NCBI RefSeq assembly: GCF_020085105.1
Contig: NC_058052.1
Span: 13,895,233 to 13,959,232 of the forward strand
Source: Siniperca chuatsi
Lineage: Eukaryota > Chordata > Actinopteri > Centrarchiformes > Sinipercidae
Direction of reading: 5' to 3'
DNA: 64,000 nucleotides
The position numbers and the translations under genes were made by a program. The notes under the pieces were generated by a model that ran no database searches, was not told the origin of the DNA, and was given only the letters and a program-made list of their open reading frames with translations. This document shows positions 1 through 44,395 of the stretch, piece by piece. The stretch's first letter is position 1. Each line of letters begins with the position of its first letter.

Positions 1-3799
<3,799 letters not shown>

Positions 3800-3940
3800 G
3801 GCTGACGGGCACGTTGCAATCACCTTAACCGGTGTGAAAACGCGGTCGTGCTAACAGTGACGGCTGGTACCCTCAGTACAGCCTCGCAGGCACCCGATAT
3901 CACCCCCAGACTATGACGTCTTCACAGAGATCCACCAATC
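3800..3940. promoter_or_regulatory. Putative adk promoter in the adk/ap3m1 divergent interval
   Basis: Just upstream of the adk long-form ATG is a relatively CpG-containing stretch with a CRE-like TGACGTCT at 3914-3921 and CCAAT at 3935-3939. Adk and ap3m1 diverge from the 1.7-kb interval 3800-5530. Whether one bidirectional promoter serves both genes cannot be decided from sequence alone. Confidence 0.4.
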
Positions 3941-5525
3941 AAAAGCCTTACATTTAGGTATTAGGAAGAAACTCATAAAACTTGTTTACTGTACTTTAAA
4001 GGTGCACTAATCAGTATTTTTACTTGAACAATGGGTCAAATTACTATTTGAAAGGTTTGCGTTATTTCTGCCTTTATTGAATACAAACGATCAAACAGGC
4101 ATAGAATTAACAGTTCATTACAATATAAACATGACTGCCCAAAACACATATACGATAAAATTAATAACGTAATTAAGAAGTGAAATAAACAAATCGTGAG
4201 TAAGTACTAATAAAATGTTTATGAAAAATAAAATGTCGTAAGATACAGTGTTCTATAAAAGTGTGGGAGGGATTGCATGAAATACAGCCTGCAACTTCTG
4301 GTTCACTTTTACTGCTCTAATTTGCATCATTTTCAACCACAGCAGACAGTTGTTTTCAGGGGGAAAAGCCCCCTAAAAGACCCCACTGTACATCATACAG
4401 AAGAATGACAAAGTTACTAACTAGCTGGTGAACATAGTGGTGCATAGTAGAGCTAAATATATACATATTGGTTTTCTTCTTTACTCTGCTTATATGGTTA
4501 TAATTTTACTTTGTAAATTGTAGCACATCTCTCTGGTGGATCTCAGTTTGAGATGGTCGGTGCAGTATCACCAATTTTTCAGTAAAATATTTCCAAATTA
4601 AGTTGAAATATAAGACCACACCATTTTTTTTAGCTCATCACAAGTCTACATGACTATCATATTATGACAGCTATTTGCATTTTACATCTGCCACCTGACG
4701 TGAGGGTTAAAGTTTAGGGTGTGGGTTCTGCTCACAGGGTCTGCTACATCTCTGCCAAGGAAAATGTGTAGTCTTCTGCCTGCACGAACACCTGAAAGGC
4801 GTCACAGAGGGCAGTAAAATCCCTAAACTCACATACAGCGCCGGGAATTAGCTGCCCGCAAATGTTGCCTGATTAAAAAGTCCTAAATTTTGCTCTGAAA
4901 GTATTGCTCGGGTTGACACATTAGAGTTGCTTGATATTAAACCGATAAACCGTCCAGAATATATTCCAATACTTTATTAATAGTATCTGGGCCTTATTCA
5001 TTTGATTTGTCGAAATGTACTCGTGACTCGTTGTGTTTACGTGTGCATACTTCTGCAGGCGGCTCCTCAGCAACTCTATTCTGCCATATTGGCACCAAGT
5101 CATATTCTTGGCACAGTCAACCGGAGTTAGCAGGTAAAACTTTTAACAAAATACTAAACTTTGTAGACATTATCCTCTATTTAGAGCTTTTATGTCGTTG
5201 TTACGCCTCTCACTCTCAAGTGCATTTTATTTTTAGCATTAAGAAGCAGATGGTAAAAATGTCCGAAGTTGCCCGTGTCAGATTGCTAGCCAGCCGGTTA
5301 AGTTACCTGAGGTTGAAGTTAGTTTGACAGATTTGACAGCAGGTAAATATTGACAACAAGTTACGCTGCTGTCCATTTGCAATGCGTTGTTTTGATTTAG
5401 GCACAAATTCTCCTTAACTCCTTATCAAATAATTGATAAGGAGTTAAGTTTTTAAAACTGCTGATTTAGTCTCTCTTAGTCAAAAACAGAGAGCACTAAT
5501 AACAACAACCACCTCATTGTTGCAG
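3941..5525. other. Intergenic / ap3m1 5' leader region
   Basis: There is no protein-coding exon here. An intron acceptor (TTGTTGCAG, ending at 5525) lies 5 nt before the ap3m1 ATG, so ap3m1 must have at least one upstream non-coding exon. Candidate donors are CAG|GTAAAAC after 5133 and CAG|GTAAAT after 5342; I cannot choose between them. A 16-bp perfect inverted repeat lies at 5413-5448. Confidence 0.5.
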
Positions 5526-5530
5526 CTGAG

Positions 5531-8500
5531 ATGATCCACAGCCTGTTCCTGATTAATCACTCGGGAGACATCTTCCTGGAGAAACACTGGAAGAGTGTCA
5601 TCAGCCGGAGTGTGTGTGATTACTTTTTCGAGGTGAAGGAGAAGGCAGTGGACCCGGAGAATGTGCCCCCTGTCCTGCAGACCCCACACCACTATCTCAT
5701 CTCCATATACAGGGACAAGCTCTTCTTCCTGTCTGTCATCCAGACTGAAGTCCCTCCACTGTTTGTCATTGAGTTCCTGCACAGAGTGGCAGACACAATT
5801 CAGGTTTGATTAAACTCTGTTCATTTTGCCAGATAGATGTCAGACATATTTGTTTCTGTTCAGACTTAGTGTCCTGTGTAAGCAGGTTGTGTCTAGATGT
5901 AGTTTACATGGATTGTGGTTCACATTTCACATGAGATTGTGATCAGATTTCACCTCCCTGAACTAAATTTAATGGGAAATTGTAGTTGGTGCTGTAGACA
6001 AAGAAAATGCACATTTGCTCTTGACAACCCAGCTAGAGAGGAAAATGCTGTGCTTATTTTGTAGCTTGAGAACTTTTTTGAGAACGTTTCTCAGCCGTAT
6101 CCCAGTATTTGCAAGGTTTGTTGTGTTATACACACACTTTGACAAGGCAGTCCAAATGTGGGAACAGATCCCAGTTTGTCCTCATTATACCTTGGTCAAA
6201 CTGAGTAGCTGCAGGCTGTCTATCATGTTTTTATGGTGCATGTTTTTAATCACCCAAGATGCATTTTAGTGTCGAGTGTGAACAGGAGCTGTGGCCTTAC
6301 TTCCATACTACACACTAATTCTGAGCCATTTGTAGTGTGTTCATGCTGGAAAAGTGGCAACATTATGTAGCTTAAAAAGTCATTATACAAACTAAAAAAT
6401 GCTTAATTGTTGAGTGTGCTGTTGTTGTACAGTATTTTCCCCATAATGCAATGCACAAAGGAAATGGAGAAGCTATTCACAACCACAACATGTTAAAACT
6501 AATTGCAGATGGTTTCACTTTGTGAAGTTAAGTGGCCGTCAAAGCTGCAGTTTGATTGATCCGTGCGTGCAAGTATTGCATAATTTACTTTTAGTACAAT
6601 GGTTAAGTATGTTTATTTCTTACTCACAAAAACAATATACTAAAACATTTAGTATATTTTACATATTCTAAGCAAATAGTATGTAGTATGGAACTGGGAC
6701 ACAGCTAGGGTCTAATGGAAAAGAGGTGAAAAGGGTACTTTTTAAGAGAACCGACAAATCCACGCAGATTTTCTGCGGCAAGCTTTTTTTTTTGCATACG
6801 TCAGTCTAGTGTTTGCTTTAGTGTAACAGGTATTTTTGTTTACAGGACTACTTTGGAGAGTGCTCAGAAGGTATAATAAAGGACAATGTGGTGACAGTGT
6901 ACGAGCTGTTGGAAGAGATGTTGGACAATGGGTTTCCATTAGCGACGGAGTCCAATGTCCTCAAAGAGATGATCAGGCCTCCCACCATCCTGCGATCAGT
7001 TGTCAATACGCTCACAGGTAAACATATAGAGGTCACTCTTACTTTGGTGTTAAAGGTTCGTCTAAACTGTACAACCTTCTGTCTACTTATCTCTAAACCA
7101 ACTAAAATCTGCAATGTTTATGTGTACATTGATGTGTTTGCCTTTGTTTTTGTGTGTTTCCCAGGAGGTAGTAACGTTGGAGATACGTTGCCAACAGGTC
7201 AATTGTCCAATATCCCATGGAGGCGGGCTGGTGTTAAATACACTAATAATGAGGCATATTTTGATGTGATAGAGGAAATAGATGTGATTCTGGACAAATC
7301 AGGTACAAACAACCCCTTGTTTGATCACCAGTCTTTTCTTCTTCCTGAAAGATTATATAATTGGATCTTGTTACTCTTTAAACATGCCACCCCCTTTAAT
7401 CTTTCTTATTCAGGTACGACAGTATTTGCAGAGATCCAGGGTGTAATTGAAGCCTGTGTGAAGCTCACTGGGATGCCTGACCTGACTCTGTCCTTTATGG
7501 TGGGTTAATTTCCTCTCAGTGCCGTGTTTTTCTGCTTCTGGTCTGTCAAAGTGTAAAATTCACTCATCGTTGATGTTTTTGATGACAGAATCCTCGTCTT
7601 CTCGACGACGTGAGTTTCCACCCGTGTGTGCGGTTTAAGCGCTGGGAGTCGGAGCGTGTCCTCTCCTTCATCCCGCCAGACGGAAACTTCACACTCATGA
7701 ACTACCATGTCAGCTCTCAAAAGTAAGCACAGAATCTATACAGAAATCTGTCAGTTTATGTATGAATAATCAGCAGGTATGAATTTGGTGTAGCGTAAAT
7801 ATGTGATCTGGTAATCAACATCTTCTAGCAACAATAAAATCTTTGTCCTGTTATTTTCTTTGGGTTTCAGTGTGGAGGAGTGGAATGAAATTCTGGTTTT
7901 ATTTCCCAATAAGGATTCACAATCCACACTGTGTTAACACAAGCTGGTTGCTGTCTGCCTGCCAAGCTGTTTATTGTCATCGTAGTCAATTCTGCCTGTT
8001 TCCTTCCTCAGTCTCGTGGCCATTCCAGTGTACGTGAAGCAGAACATCAGTTTCTTTGAGACGGGACCTTGTGGTCGCCTAGACATCACAATCGGACCCA
8101 AGCAGACCATGGGGAAGACGGTGGAGGCCTTGATGGTCACTATCCACATGCCTAAAGCTGTGCTCAGTGTCAACCTCACAGCCACACAGGGAAACTACAC
8201 CTACGACCTTGCTACCAAGGTAACCAACCATTGACAAGGCTGTCCTAAGCAGTAATACAGTAGGTCTGTGTTAAATGAGAGGTTAGAACGCCTTCCACTT
8301 TTGAATGTGGGCCTTTTTATCCAATCAGTGTCCATCATACTGTTCAGTTTTTATTGATTTTGTCAAATGCTTCACAACAAAGCTGCTTATATCTTACCTG
8401 CCTTTTTCATATGAATTATCCTCTCTATACTGACATGTCTCATTACAAAATTAGTAATGTCAAAGACATACTTATGTACTAGAGTTTTTTTGTACATAGT

Positions 8501-9102
8501 CATGCAAGACTTAAGTAGCTCTACAGTGAAACAATTGGTGTAATTGTGACCAGAACAAAACAAAAGATAAAAAGCATTTTGTTTTACTGTCCTTACTCGG
8601 AGCATGTTTGTTTTGGCAGGTGTTGGTTTGGGACATAGGGAAACTGAACCCCCAGAAGCTTCCTAACTTGCGAGGCAGTCTGAGTATGCAGGCAGGAGCC
8701 CCCAAACCTGAAGATAACCCCTCACTCAACATTGACCTGAAGATTCAGCAGCTGGCCATTTCAGGTAGTCCTCGCTACATGATCTCTTATTAATCTTTGA
8801 ACTGAACCAAGTTAAAAGTCCAAAAATGTAACTAGTCAGTCCTTTTAGCCCCATTCTTTCTCTCCACCTTTTGTTGTTGAGAAAGTTAATGGTTATGGTA
8901 GCAGTAATGCAGTGTTCGCCGGCCCGTGATGGTGTTCAGTTTGAAATTTGTCAGAGTTGATGTAGTTGATTGCTCACTTTGCTTCTCTCCCATCTGTACA
9001 GGTCTTAAGGTGAATCGTCTTGACATGTACGGAGAGAAGTACAAGCCGTTTAAAGGGGTCAAATATGTGACTAAAGCGGGGAAATTCCAAGTGCGAACCT
9101 GA
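5531..9102 (+). CDS. ap3m1: AP-3 complex subunit mu-1
   Basis: This is the medium subunit of the AP-3 adaptor, which sorts tyrosine-signal cargo from endosomes to lysosomes and lysosome-related organelles. Coding exons: 5531-5803, 6846-7017, 7165-7302, 7414-7499, 7589-7722, 8012-8219, 8620-8764, 9002-9102; 418 codons plus TGA, the same length as human AP3M1. The N-terminus (MIHSLFLINHSGDIFLEKHW) is the longin-like domain, about residues 1-140. The mu-homology domain follows from about residue 170, with segments such as NPRLLDDVSFHPC and RWESERVLSFIPPDGNF, ending KYVTKAGKFQVRT. All phases close. The start is the first ATG after the leader acceptor and matches the family N-terminus. The donor after exon 1 (GTTTGA) is weak but phase-supported. 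The product is mu3A by close similarity; the mu3B paralogue is less likely because the neighbours match the AP3M1 locus. Confidence 0.96.
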
Positions 9103-9596
9103 GAGATGACTGTCAAACCCAAAGGTCAACAATCCAATGTGCCAAATAGGGGGCAAGGTTACCTCCCCCCTGAATCAGCTCTCCAATAAGTCTTACATAT
9201 GCTCTGGCTCATTGTTGTTAATGAACAGTTTTGTATTCTAACAGTTATTTATTATATGTTTGGCATTACATATATATGACTGGATGTATTTGTGACCCAT
9301 AAAGGGAAGCCTTAATAATTGAAGTACTATTAGTTTATATCCAGTTTAAATGTGCTGCATTGTATGGACCATTCCTCTTTCCTTTTGGACTATTTCTGAA
9401 TATTTTTTTCCTGTCTAATGCCTTCTGAGTGTTGCCTAAGGGGAATATTTCGTTTTGAAAAGAGACACTCGCAGCTCACCACCTTGCTCCTCACTACTTC
9501 AACACACCTATACAATCTTAATTGCATGTTGCCTGATAGTAAGCAGCCCTGCCTTTGAAAACCTTTTTACATAGTATAAGGTAGCAAATTTTATAG

Positions 9597-9631
<35 letters not shown>

Positions 9632-10090
9632 TGTTTATTTTTGAAAAATATAATGTTGTGTCTACTTCAGAGTAGCTGCAGTGTGTCTTGAGGCAGGTAT
9701 TTTTGCACACATTTGCTCATTTGTAATGGTAAGTTAAGGTGCTTTTATAGCACACTACAGCACAAATTGCATTTTTGAAGGCCTGAGTGAGGTATATCTT
9801 AAAAATATATCTTGTATATCTAAGGTACATAGTTTGACTTGGGGGGGGTGTACAACTATCTGAAGAGGCCTAGATACGAGCTAGTGATTCAGGCAGTCTT
9901 TTGGGAACAGTGTAAAAAGCACTCAGAAACCTACAAGATGCTCGCATAATCTTGAATGCAACTTCTTAACTCAGCACAGCATTTGCACAATCAATTGTCC
10001 ACTTGGAAAATACTACTTAAAGCTCCTGTATGTAGTTGAATCTGTATTTCAGTGTATAAGATGTCAATAAATGCTTTAAAATTCTGTGTT
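9103..10090 (+). promoter_or_regulatory. ap3m1: ap3m1 3'UTR with polyadenylation signal
   Basis: About 1 kb of AT-rich non-coding sequence follows the stop. It contains a (TA)n run at about 9599-9627 and a canonical AATAAA at 10066-10071, followed by GT-rich sequence (TGTGTTCCTGTGTGC), as expected for a cleavage site. Confidence 0.65.
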
Positions 10091-10158
10091 CCTGTGTGCT
10101 TTTTTTAGCCATGCTATCAGAATAAAAGGGATGGCACTCTTGGCCTGTCGATTGGTAG

Positions 10159-10376
10159 GTCCACCAGTGTGGGCCAGACTGAAATATCTCAACAACAATT
10201 GAATGGATTGCCATGAAATGTGAACAGATGATAAACATGGTAAACATACATGTTAAACTTCAGCATGCTAGCATTGTCATTGAGCGCTTGTTAGCATACT
10301 GACATTAGCATTTAACTTAAGGCATCGCTGTGCCTTATTACAGCCTCACAGAGCTGCTAGCATGGCTGTAGACTCT
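10159..10376 (+). repeat. Interspersed repeat, copy 1 of a family also at 44031-44395
   Basis: The segment shares phrases with 44031-44395: GACTGAAATATCT near the start, GACATGAAATGT or CCATGAAATGT, CATGTTAGCATTGTCATTG or its relative, and a common ending around GCTGTAGACTC. There is no ORF. Two divergent copies in one window in the same orientation indicate a dispersed fish repeat (MITE or SINE type unknown). Confidence 0.6.
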
Positions 10377-10398
10377 TGTATTGAATACACTGAATATT

Positions 10399-10792
10399 AT
10401 GGAAGCAAATAAGGGTCATTAATATTTTGAGACTGTGAAATGATGTTGACTAATAATATCACAGCCTGCAGTTGTATATCACCTTTTGTGTGGATATGGA
10501 ATTTGCATGCACGTATCTGAATGTGTGAATTTGTTAAAAAAAAAAAAATTCTCACAAATTCAAGTTTGTGAATGTGTAATAAAGTTTTGCAGCTGTAGAA
10601 ATATTTAGTGCATGTGTGAAAAAGTATTGAGCACTATTTTTATTTTATTTTTTACAAATTCACACATTCAGATACGTGCATGCATTTTTTTTAACATCCA
10701 CACAAAAGGTGATATACATCTGCAGGCTGTGAAGTTATTTGTAAACATAATTTTCACAAGCCCAAAATATTAATGACCCTTTTTGCTTCCAT
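10399..10792. mobile_element. Foldback MITE with very long inverted repeats
   Basis: The element starts ATGGAAGCAAATAAGGGTCA and ends with the near-perfect reverse complement (TGACCCTTTTTGCTTCCAT). The complementarity continues inward for most of both halves, for example TATCACCTTTTGTGTGGAT against ATCCACACAAAAGGTGATA, and the TGTGAATTTGT / ACAAATTCACA arms. Flanks TGAATATT (10391-10398) and AGAATATT (10793-10800) look like an 8-bp target duplication with one mismatch, which fits hAT-type integration. It has no coding capacity. Confidence 0.75.
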
Positions 10793-10888
10793 AGAATATT
10801 TAAGTATCGCTCCCCTACAAAACTCACTCATTTTATGTTGTGGTACCAATGACAAGCAAATTAAGAGGCTGACTAAAGTCATCATTAT

Positions 10889-11574
10889 CTAGAGAGATGG
10901 AGGTCTGCTCTGGAAAACAGAGGAATGAAGCTTAGCCGCAGTAAGACAGAATACATGTGTGTCAATGAGAGGGACCCAGGTGGAACGGTGAGGTTACAGG
11001 GAGCAGAGGTGAAGAAGGTGCAGGACTTTAAGTACTTAGGGTCAACGGGTTGCAGGTTGGAACAAGTGGAGAAAAGTGTCAGGTGTGTTGTGTGATAAAA
11101 GAGTATCAGCAAGAATGAAAGGAAAGGTGTTCAAGACGGTGGTGAGACCAGCGATGTTGTACAGCTTAGAGACAGTGGCACTGAAGACAAGACAAGGGGC
11201 AGAGCTGGAGGTAGCAGAGCTTAAGATGTTGAGGTTCTCTTTGGGAGTGATGAGGATGGACAGGATCAGGAATGAGTACATCAGAGAGACAGCTCATGTT
11301 AGATGTTTCAGAGATAAAGTCAGAGAGGCCAGATTGAGGTGGTTTGGACATGTTCAGAGGAGAGACTGTGAATATATTGGTAGAAGGATGCTGAGGTTGG
11401 AGCTGCCAGGCAGGAGGTCTAGAGGAAGACCAAAGAGGAGATTTATGGATGTAGTGAGAGAGGACATGAAGTTAATTGGTGTGAGTGAAGAGGATGCAGA
11501 GGACAGGGTTAGATGGAGGCACATGATTCGCTGTGGCGACCCCTGAAAGGGAACAGCCGAAAGGAAAAGAAGAA
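10889..11574 (+). mobile_element. 5'-truncated RTE-type LINE, C-terminal ORF2 tail
   Basis: The translation in two frames (from about 10898, then 11076-11546) resembles the C-terminus of RTE-clade reverse transcriptase ORFs: RSKTEYMCVNERDPGG, VQDFKYLGST, VVRPAMLYSLETVAL, LRWFGHVQRRD, then RGRPKRRFMDVVREDMK. The frame changes near 11047-11080, where codons are missing relative to the family, so the ORF is dead. The 3' end runs CGACCCCTGAAAGGGAACAG and then GAAGAAG, typical of RTE tails. It is flanked by a perfect 18-bp direct repeat (10871-10888 and 11575-11592), so both ends of the insertion are defined. Confidence 0.9.
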
Positions 11575-11592
11575 GACTAAAGTCATCATTAT

Positions 11593-13393
11593 AGTCTTTT
11601 ATTCTTCCAAGGCACAGCAGATGTGTTGGCAGGGCTAGAAGCTATCAGAATACATTCAGGGTGTGAATGAACACATCACACAGAAGTACACCCTGTGGCT
11701 CTCAGTGAGGGGTCACTGACTGCTACATGCTCAGTAGGCCCAAATAAAGATGAAAATGCGCTTAACATTCTGTGCTGCTGTTTGAGAGCTCTGGCCATCA
11801 TGGGGACGGCTCACTAATACTGTTTAAGTGAAGAGGCTTCACACATATACACAGGCACACACACATGTACAGATTCTCCATTTAACAGTTACATTTGCAC
11901 CACCATTGTAAAAAATATGTAATAAAACTTGATGAAATACTGTTTAGCGAATGAAAATATGCATTCACTGATTTTATTGCATGTAATATTTCGTTACCAA
12001 TCACGATTCCTTAAATGGCTGTGTAATTATTCCAGACACTCCTTTTAAACATTTTTTCAAAATTTAAACCTAAAACCAAAAAAAAACTAGACCGCTAGAC
12101 TGGCATCAGTGACTAATATCACATAAAAAAAAGTTGTTTTTGTTCTCAAACCACCGGGGTCGTCTAGAAAATCTGTGTTAAAATAATACGTCAGCGCATT
12201 CAGAGTGGGACTACTGAGCTCTAAATGAACGTCTAAAATCATTGGTTTTGATTAATTTTGAAAAAAATCCAAACAGTTCAACTGTTACAGAGATAGTACA
12301 GAAAGTAAGCACTACAATTAGTTAAAAATGCAGAAAACATCCTCTCTTGTTTGCTAAAAAAACAGACCTTAAAAAGTACTTCAGGGTCTCTAAAGAAAAT
12401 GGTCTGTCTTGTTTGTAATAACCTGGATTTTATTTGTTATGAACTTTATGAAGCTTACTGTAATGTAAAACAAATCCTTTGGCATTGTTCACTGTGCAAG
12501 TTAAATAAAGTTAACACAAAAAATTCAAAACACACATTAAAAACATGTCATCTCACTCATTCTGCAGCTGTCAAGTGAAAACCTCTTATTTATTAAGTAT
12601 CTTCCTGCAATCAACAAAAAACCTGCCTTTTTATTGACCGCCACACTTTTTTTTTCAAATTATACAATCACTTTTGAAACTGTATCATTTGCCTATAAAT
12701 CATAAAACTTTTAATCCAGAAAACCTTTTACTTCTTCAAGTAACATCACCGGACAGTGGCGATGATGCGTTACCTTTGAATTCATAGATCTTCAGTTAAG
12801 AACAGTGTTATTACTAAAAGTAAACATGAAGAGAGGAGAGCTCATCAGCCCACACAAAACTCCACACTTTAGTGTCAAACTCAGTGTATAAAGCTCATAG
12901 CTGAGTGTTGTCCATAAAACAAATAATTACTGTATATACAATAGACAATAAGAAACGAAGAAAAGTAAATTTCCTCTAGGAGATAAGTATCTTCATGTCA
13001 TAATTTGCCTTTAGAAAATAGAAAACATTTTCATGCAAAAAATATATACCTGGAATTTGGATAAACTCTTGTAACACAACATACCAAAAATATATATTAA
13101 AAACGGCCTCCGGTTAGCCTGCGTGATTCCACAGTTACAGATAAAGAGAACTGGAGAGCAAAGCCAAACTCACGCTAATAAATGAAACCTGTTTGGTACC
13201 AAATCTAATAGTTCCTGGTAGACACAACCAAACTACACTGAAGAATGGGTCAAAATCACCTGCAGTTTCCTCTTTGAAGAAGTGCACATGTTTATCATAC
13301 TCATATATGAGTATGCACATTGCTACTTTTACTCCAGGTGTGCGCTATTGGTGACAAGTTAAGAGTGTTACTAGTTTCAGTGACCAGGTTCGT
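11593..13393 (-). promoter_or_regulatory. vcl: vcl 3'UTR / downstream region
   Basis: No coding signal is seen downstream (minus strand) of the vcl stop. Candidate minus-strand AATAAA signals appear as TTTATT at 12589-12594, 12630-12635 and 11973-11978; which one is used is unknown. A 20-bp perfect palindrome lies at 13296-13315, inside the expected 3'UTR. Confidence 0.5.
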
Positions 13394-41816
<28,423 letters not shown>

Positions 41817-42300
41817 CGTGAACGACTTTTACCGCAGCCCCGACAGAAGAAAGGCGGCTGATCGATCCAGCACTAAGATCCCCCCTCTCTCCTCTCCGCT
41901 CCTCACCGACACAGACAGGAGGACAAATCCCGAGTTGTAAGTCCAACCCTTGAGACGAAAACCTCATGCGTCTCTCCTCCCGGTGTGCACCGTCTCCTCT
42001 GGAGAGCACCTCGGTAAAGGCTGGACTCAGACGGTCGGTGTCCTCCGGTGGGAGCGACCCAAATCGTGACAGAAGGAATCACCGCCCTCCGCCCAATCAC
42101 AGCGAAGGAATACAGCTGCCAAGCGGGTTGGTGTTGGTGCGCACTGACGCTTTCCCTGCACGCACACACTCATCATACACACACACGCGCGCACTGCAAG
42201 TGAGAGCGCTTCCCAAATTACGTCATGCATGCCAGTGGCCCCAAAAGGAAAGTGTTGGGGAAACTTATTGGGAAGAGGTTGTGATCCCAAGATATTGGAG
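41817..42300 (-). promoter_or_regulatory. vcl: vcl 5'UTR and CpG-rich promoter region
   Basis: Upstream of the vcl ATG (41816) the base composition changes to CpG-rich (GCGCGCAC, CGACCC, CGCCCTCC) and then returns to AT-rich, as at a CpG-island promoter. A CRE-like TTACGTCA lies at 42218-42225. The transcription start is not determined. Confidence 0.55.
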
Positions 42301-44030
42301 AAGAGGCGAGTGCAGAGGAGGGGGCTAACATCTATAACAGGGGAAGGTTGTAAACATAATTGTGTTTGGAAGCTGCTCCTTGCAGCCTGATAAAGGTCAG
42401 CTTCACATCTGTAAAACCACAGAGGACACTGGAGATGGGATGAGGAGCTGCACCAGCACCTGTTGAAGAAAACTGGTGGTGTGTTGTTTTTTTATGAAGC
42501 TTCAAACCTGCATCTGACATATGATCTATGTTCATTAAAAGGTGGGTCAGGAGTTCATGTCTCCAGGCCTAAATGTCCAGGTCTAAATAAAGACCAAGGA
42601 TTCAGCTTGCTGCTGGCTACAGCTGAAAGAAGGAGTCTCTCCAGCAGACGGAGACTTACAGATCCTGCACCTCACCCACACACTGTTTCTCCAACTTCTT
42701 TACTTCGACACAGAGGATTCTGAATCAGCAGCTGTCCCACTGGTTTAACACCCACCTGACAGGTTGCACTTGAAATTGTGTGTGCATTAAGTAAATTCCT
42801 TTACTGTAATGCATTAAAGGCAAAGAATCTGATTTTTCCCATCCTGAAACTGATGGGGGTTTTGTGTTGGTCTGAATCTGTTTTGGGGAAACCAGACCAC
42901 AGCAGCAAAAACAGCAGTATTTATACCCCTGAGACCTGGGGTTGACCAAAGAGCCTGAAGCAAAGAGACCCCCTGTTTGTGTGTGTGTGTGTCCCTAATG
43001 TGGCTGTAGACAAGTGGCTGGGATCCACCTGGTCCACCTGGTTATAATAGACCATGTTCCTCTCCCTTAGGCTTTGTCCTTAAAGAGGAGTAAGACTCAT
43101 ACTCGCAGCATCTCAAATCCATATATGGATTGAGGCAGAGTAGAGGCTCAGTAAAGTAAACTGGTCTCTGTGAATAATTGAGGGGGAATAGGATGAACTG
43201 TGATTGGCTCCAGTAGCACTGCTGTGAACTATCTGTATATGTGGACTTGTCCAAACAGACTTTGATAGAAAGCATTGCAGCAGGTTGCTTAGAGAGGTTT
43301 TGAAGTATGCTTTCAATAATGACGCGATGACCAGTTGGATTGTGGTTGTTCAGTGCAACAAAGTGTACAAAGTGTATGATTACGCCACAATTTATCTTGG
43401 ATCTGTGTTGCTGTTGTAAATACTGTATATTTGCATTGATTAATTGTTTGTCATGATGGGAGCAGTGGTGCTTAGCATTCCTGAGACATGTTTCTTTTTT
43501 GGGAGGGGTGTGGGTGTTGGAGGTATGGGGTATTAGACAGAGAGGTGTGAGTCAGTGGACAACTAAACATATAAACACTTGCTGCTGCACACTGAGACTT
43601 TCCTGGGAATCATAAGCTGCCTGACAAGCTGCGACGTTCGGCCGATCCCCACTCTGCAACAGAACCATGTTTAGTAGAGCTACTTTCATTTGTACAATGC
43701 TGCATATGGATATAAACAATAGTTTCTTGCTGAGTCCTACAGTAAATATTTTTTCTTAAAACTGCATAGAAGCAAAAACATAGAATAGTACTTTGCCTTC
43801 CCTACAGCTGATTCTGGGACAGAAACTGTGTGTTGTCAGTGTGCACACAGCTCAGCTCGTGATTGTACACTTAAAGTCAGCGCTCAAATTTTTTTTTGGA
43901 ATTGGTTGTATACTAATATACCACTACAAAATGCTTCCTTTGTGCCAATACAGTAAATCAGCAATGATTCTGACAAAATGAAATGCCTTATGGATTTTTG
44001 GCTTCATTAGGATTGCAATGTCGGTCTACT
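42301..44030. other. vcl-plau intergenic region
   Basis: No exon or defined element. A short GT run occurs near 42977. Small ORFs in this stretch carry no recognisable domain. Confidence 0.5.
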
Positions 44031-44395
44031 GCTATGTACAGTAGACTGAAATATCTTAACAACTATTAGATAGACTGACATGAAATGTTGTACAAACATT
44101 CATGGTGCTCAGAGGATAAATCATAATGACTTTGGGGAGCGCCATCATCAAGTTAAGTTGTCCAGTACTTTGGTTTATGACTTAACACCTGCAAAACTAA
44201 TGACATTCCCATCATCCTCAGCTATACTTTGTCATTAGTGCTAATTAGCAAATGTTTGCATGGTAACACACTAAACTAAGAACATGGTAAATGTTATAGC
44301 GACCTGCATAACATCAGCATGTTAGCATTGTCATTGTGAGCATGTTAGCGTGCTGATGTTACCATTTAGCTCACAGAGCCGGCTGTAGACTCCTA
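44031..44395 (+). repeat. Interspersed repeat, copy 2 of the 10159-10376 family
   Basis: The longer copy, starting GACTGAAATATCTTAACAAC and including CAGCATGTTAGCATTGTCAT, ending GCTGTAGACTC. Same orientation as the copy at 10159. No ORF. Confidence 0.6.

Noticed and set aside
5480-5782. 100-codon minus-strand open frame opposite ap3m1 exon 1
   Set aside because: Antisense shadow of a conserved coding exon.
11042-11351. Minus-strand open frames opposite the RTE relic
   Set aside because: Antisense shadows of a retrotransposon coding strand.
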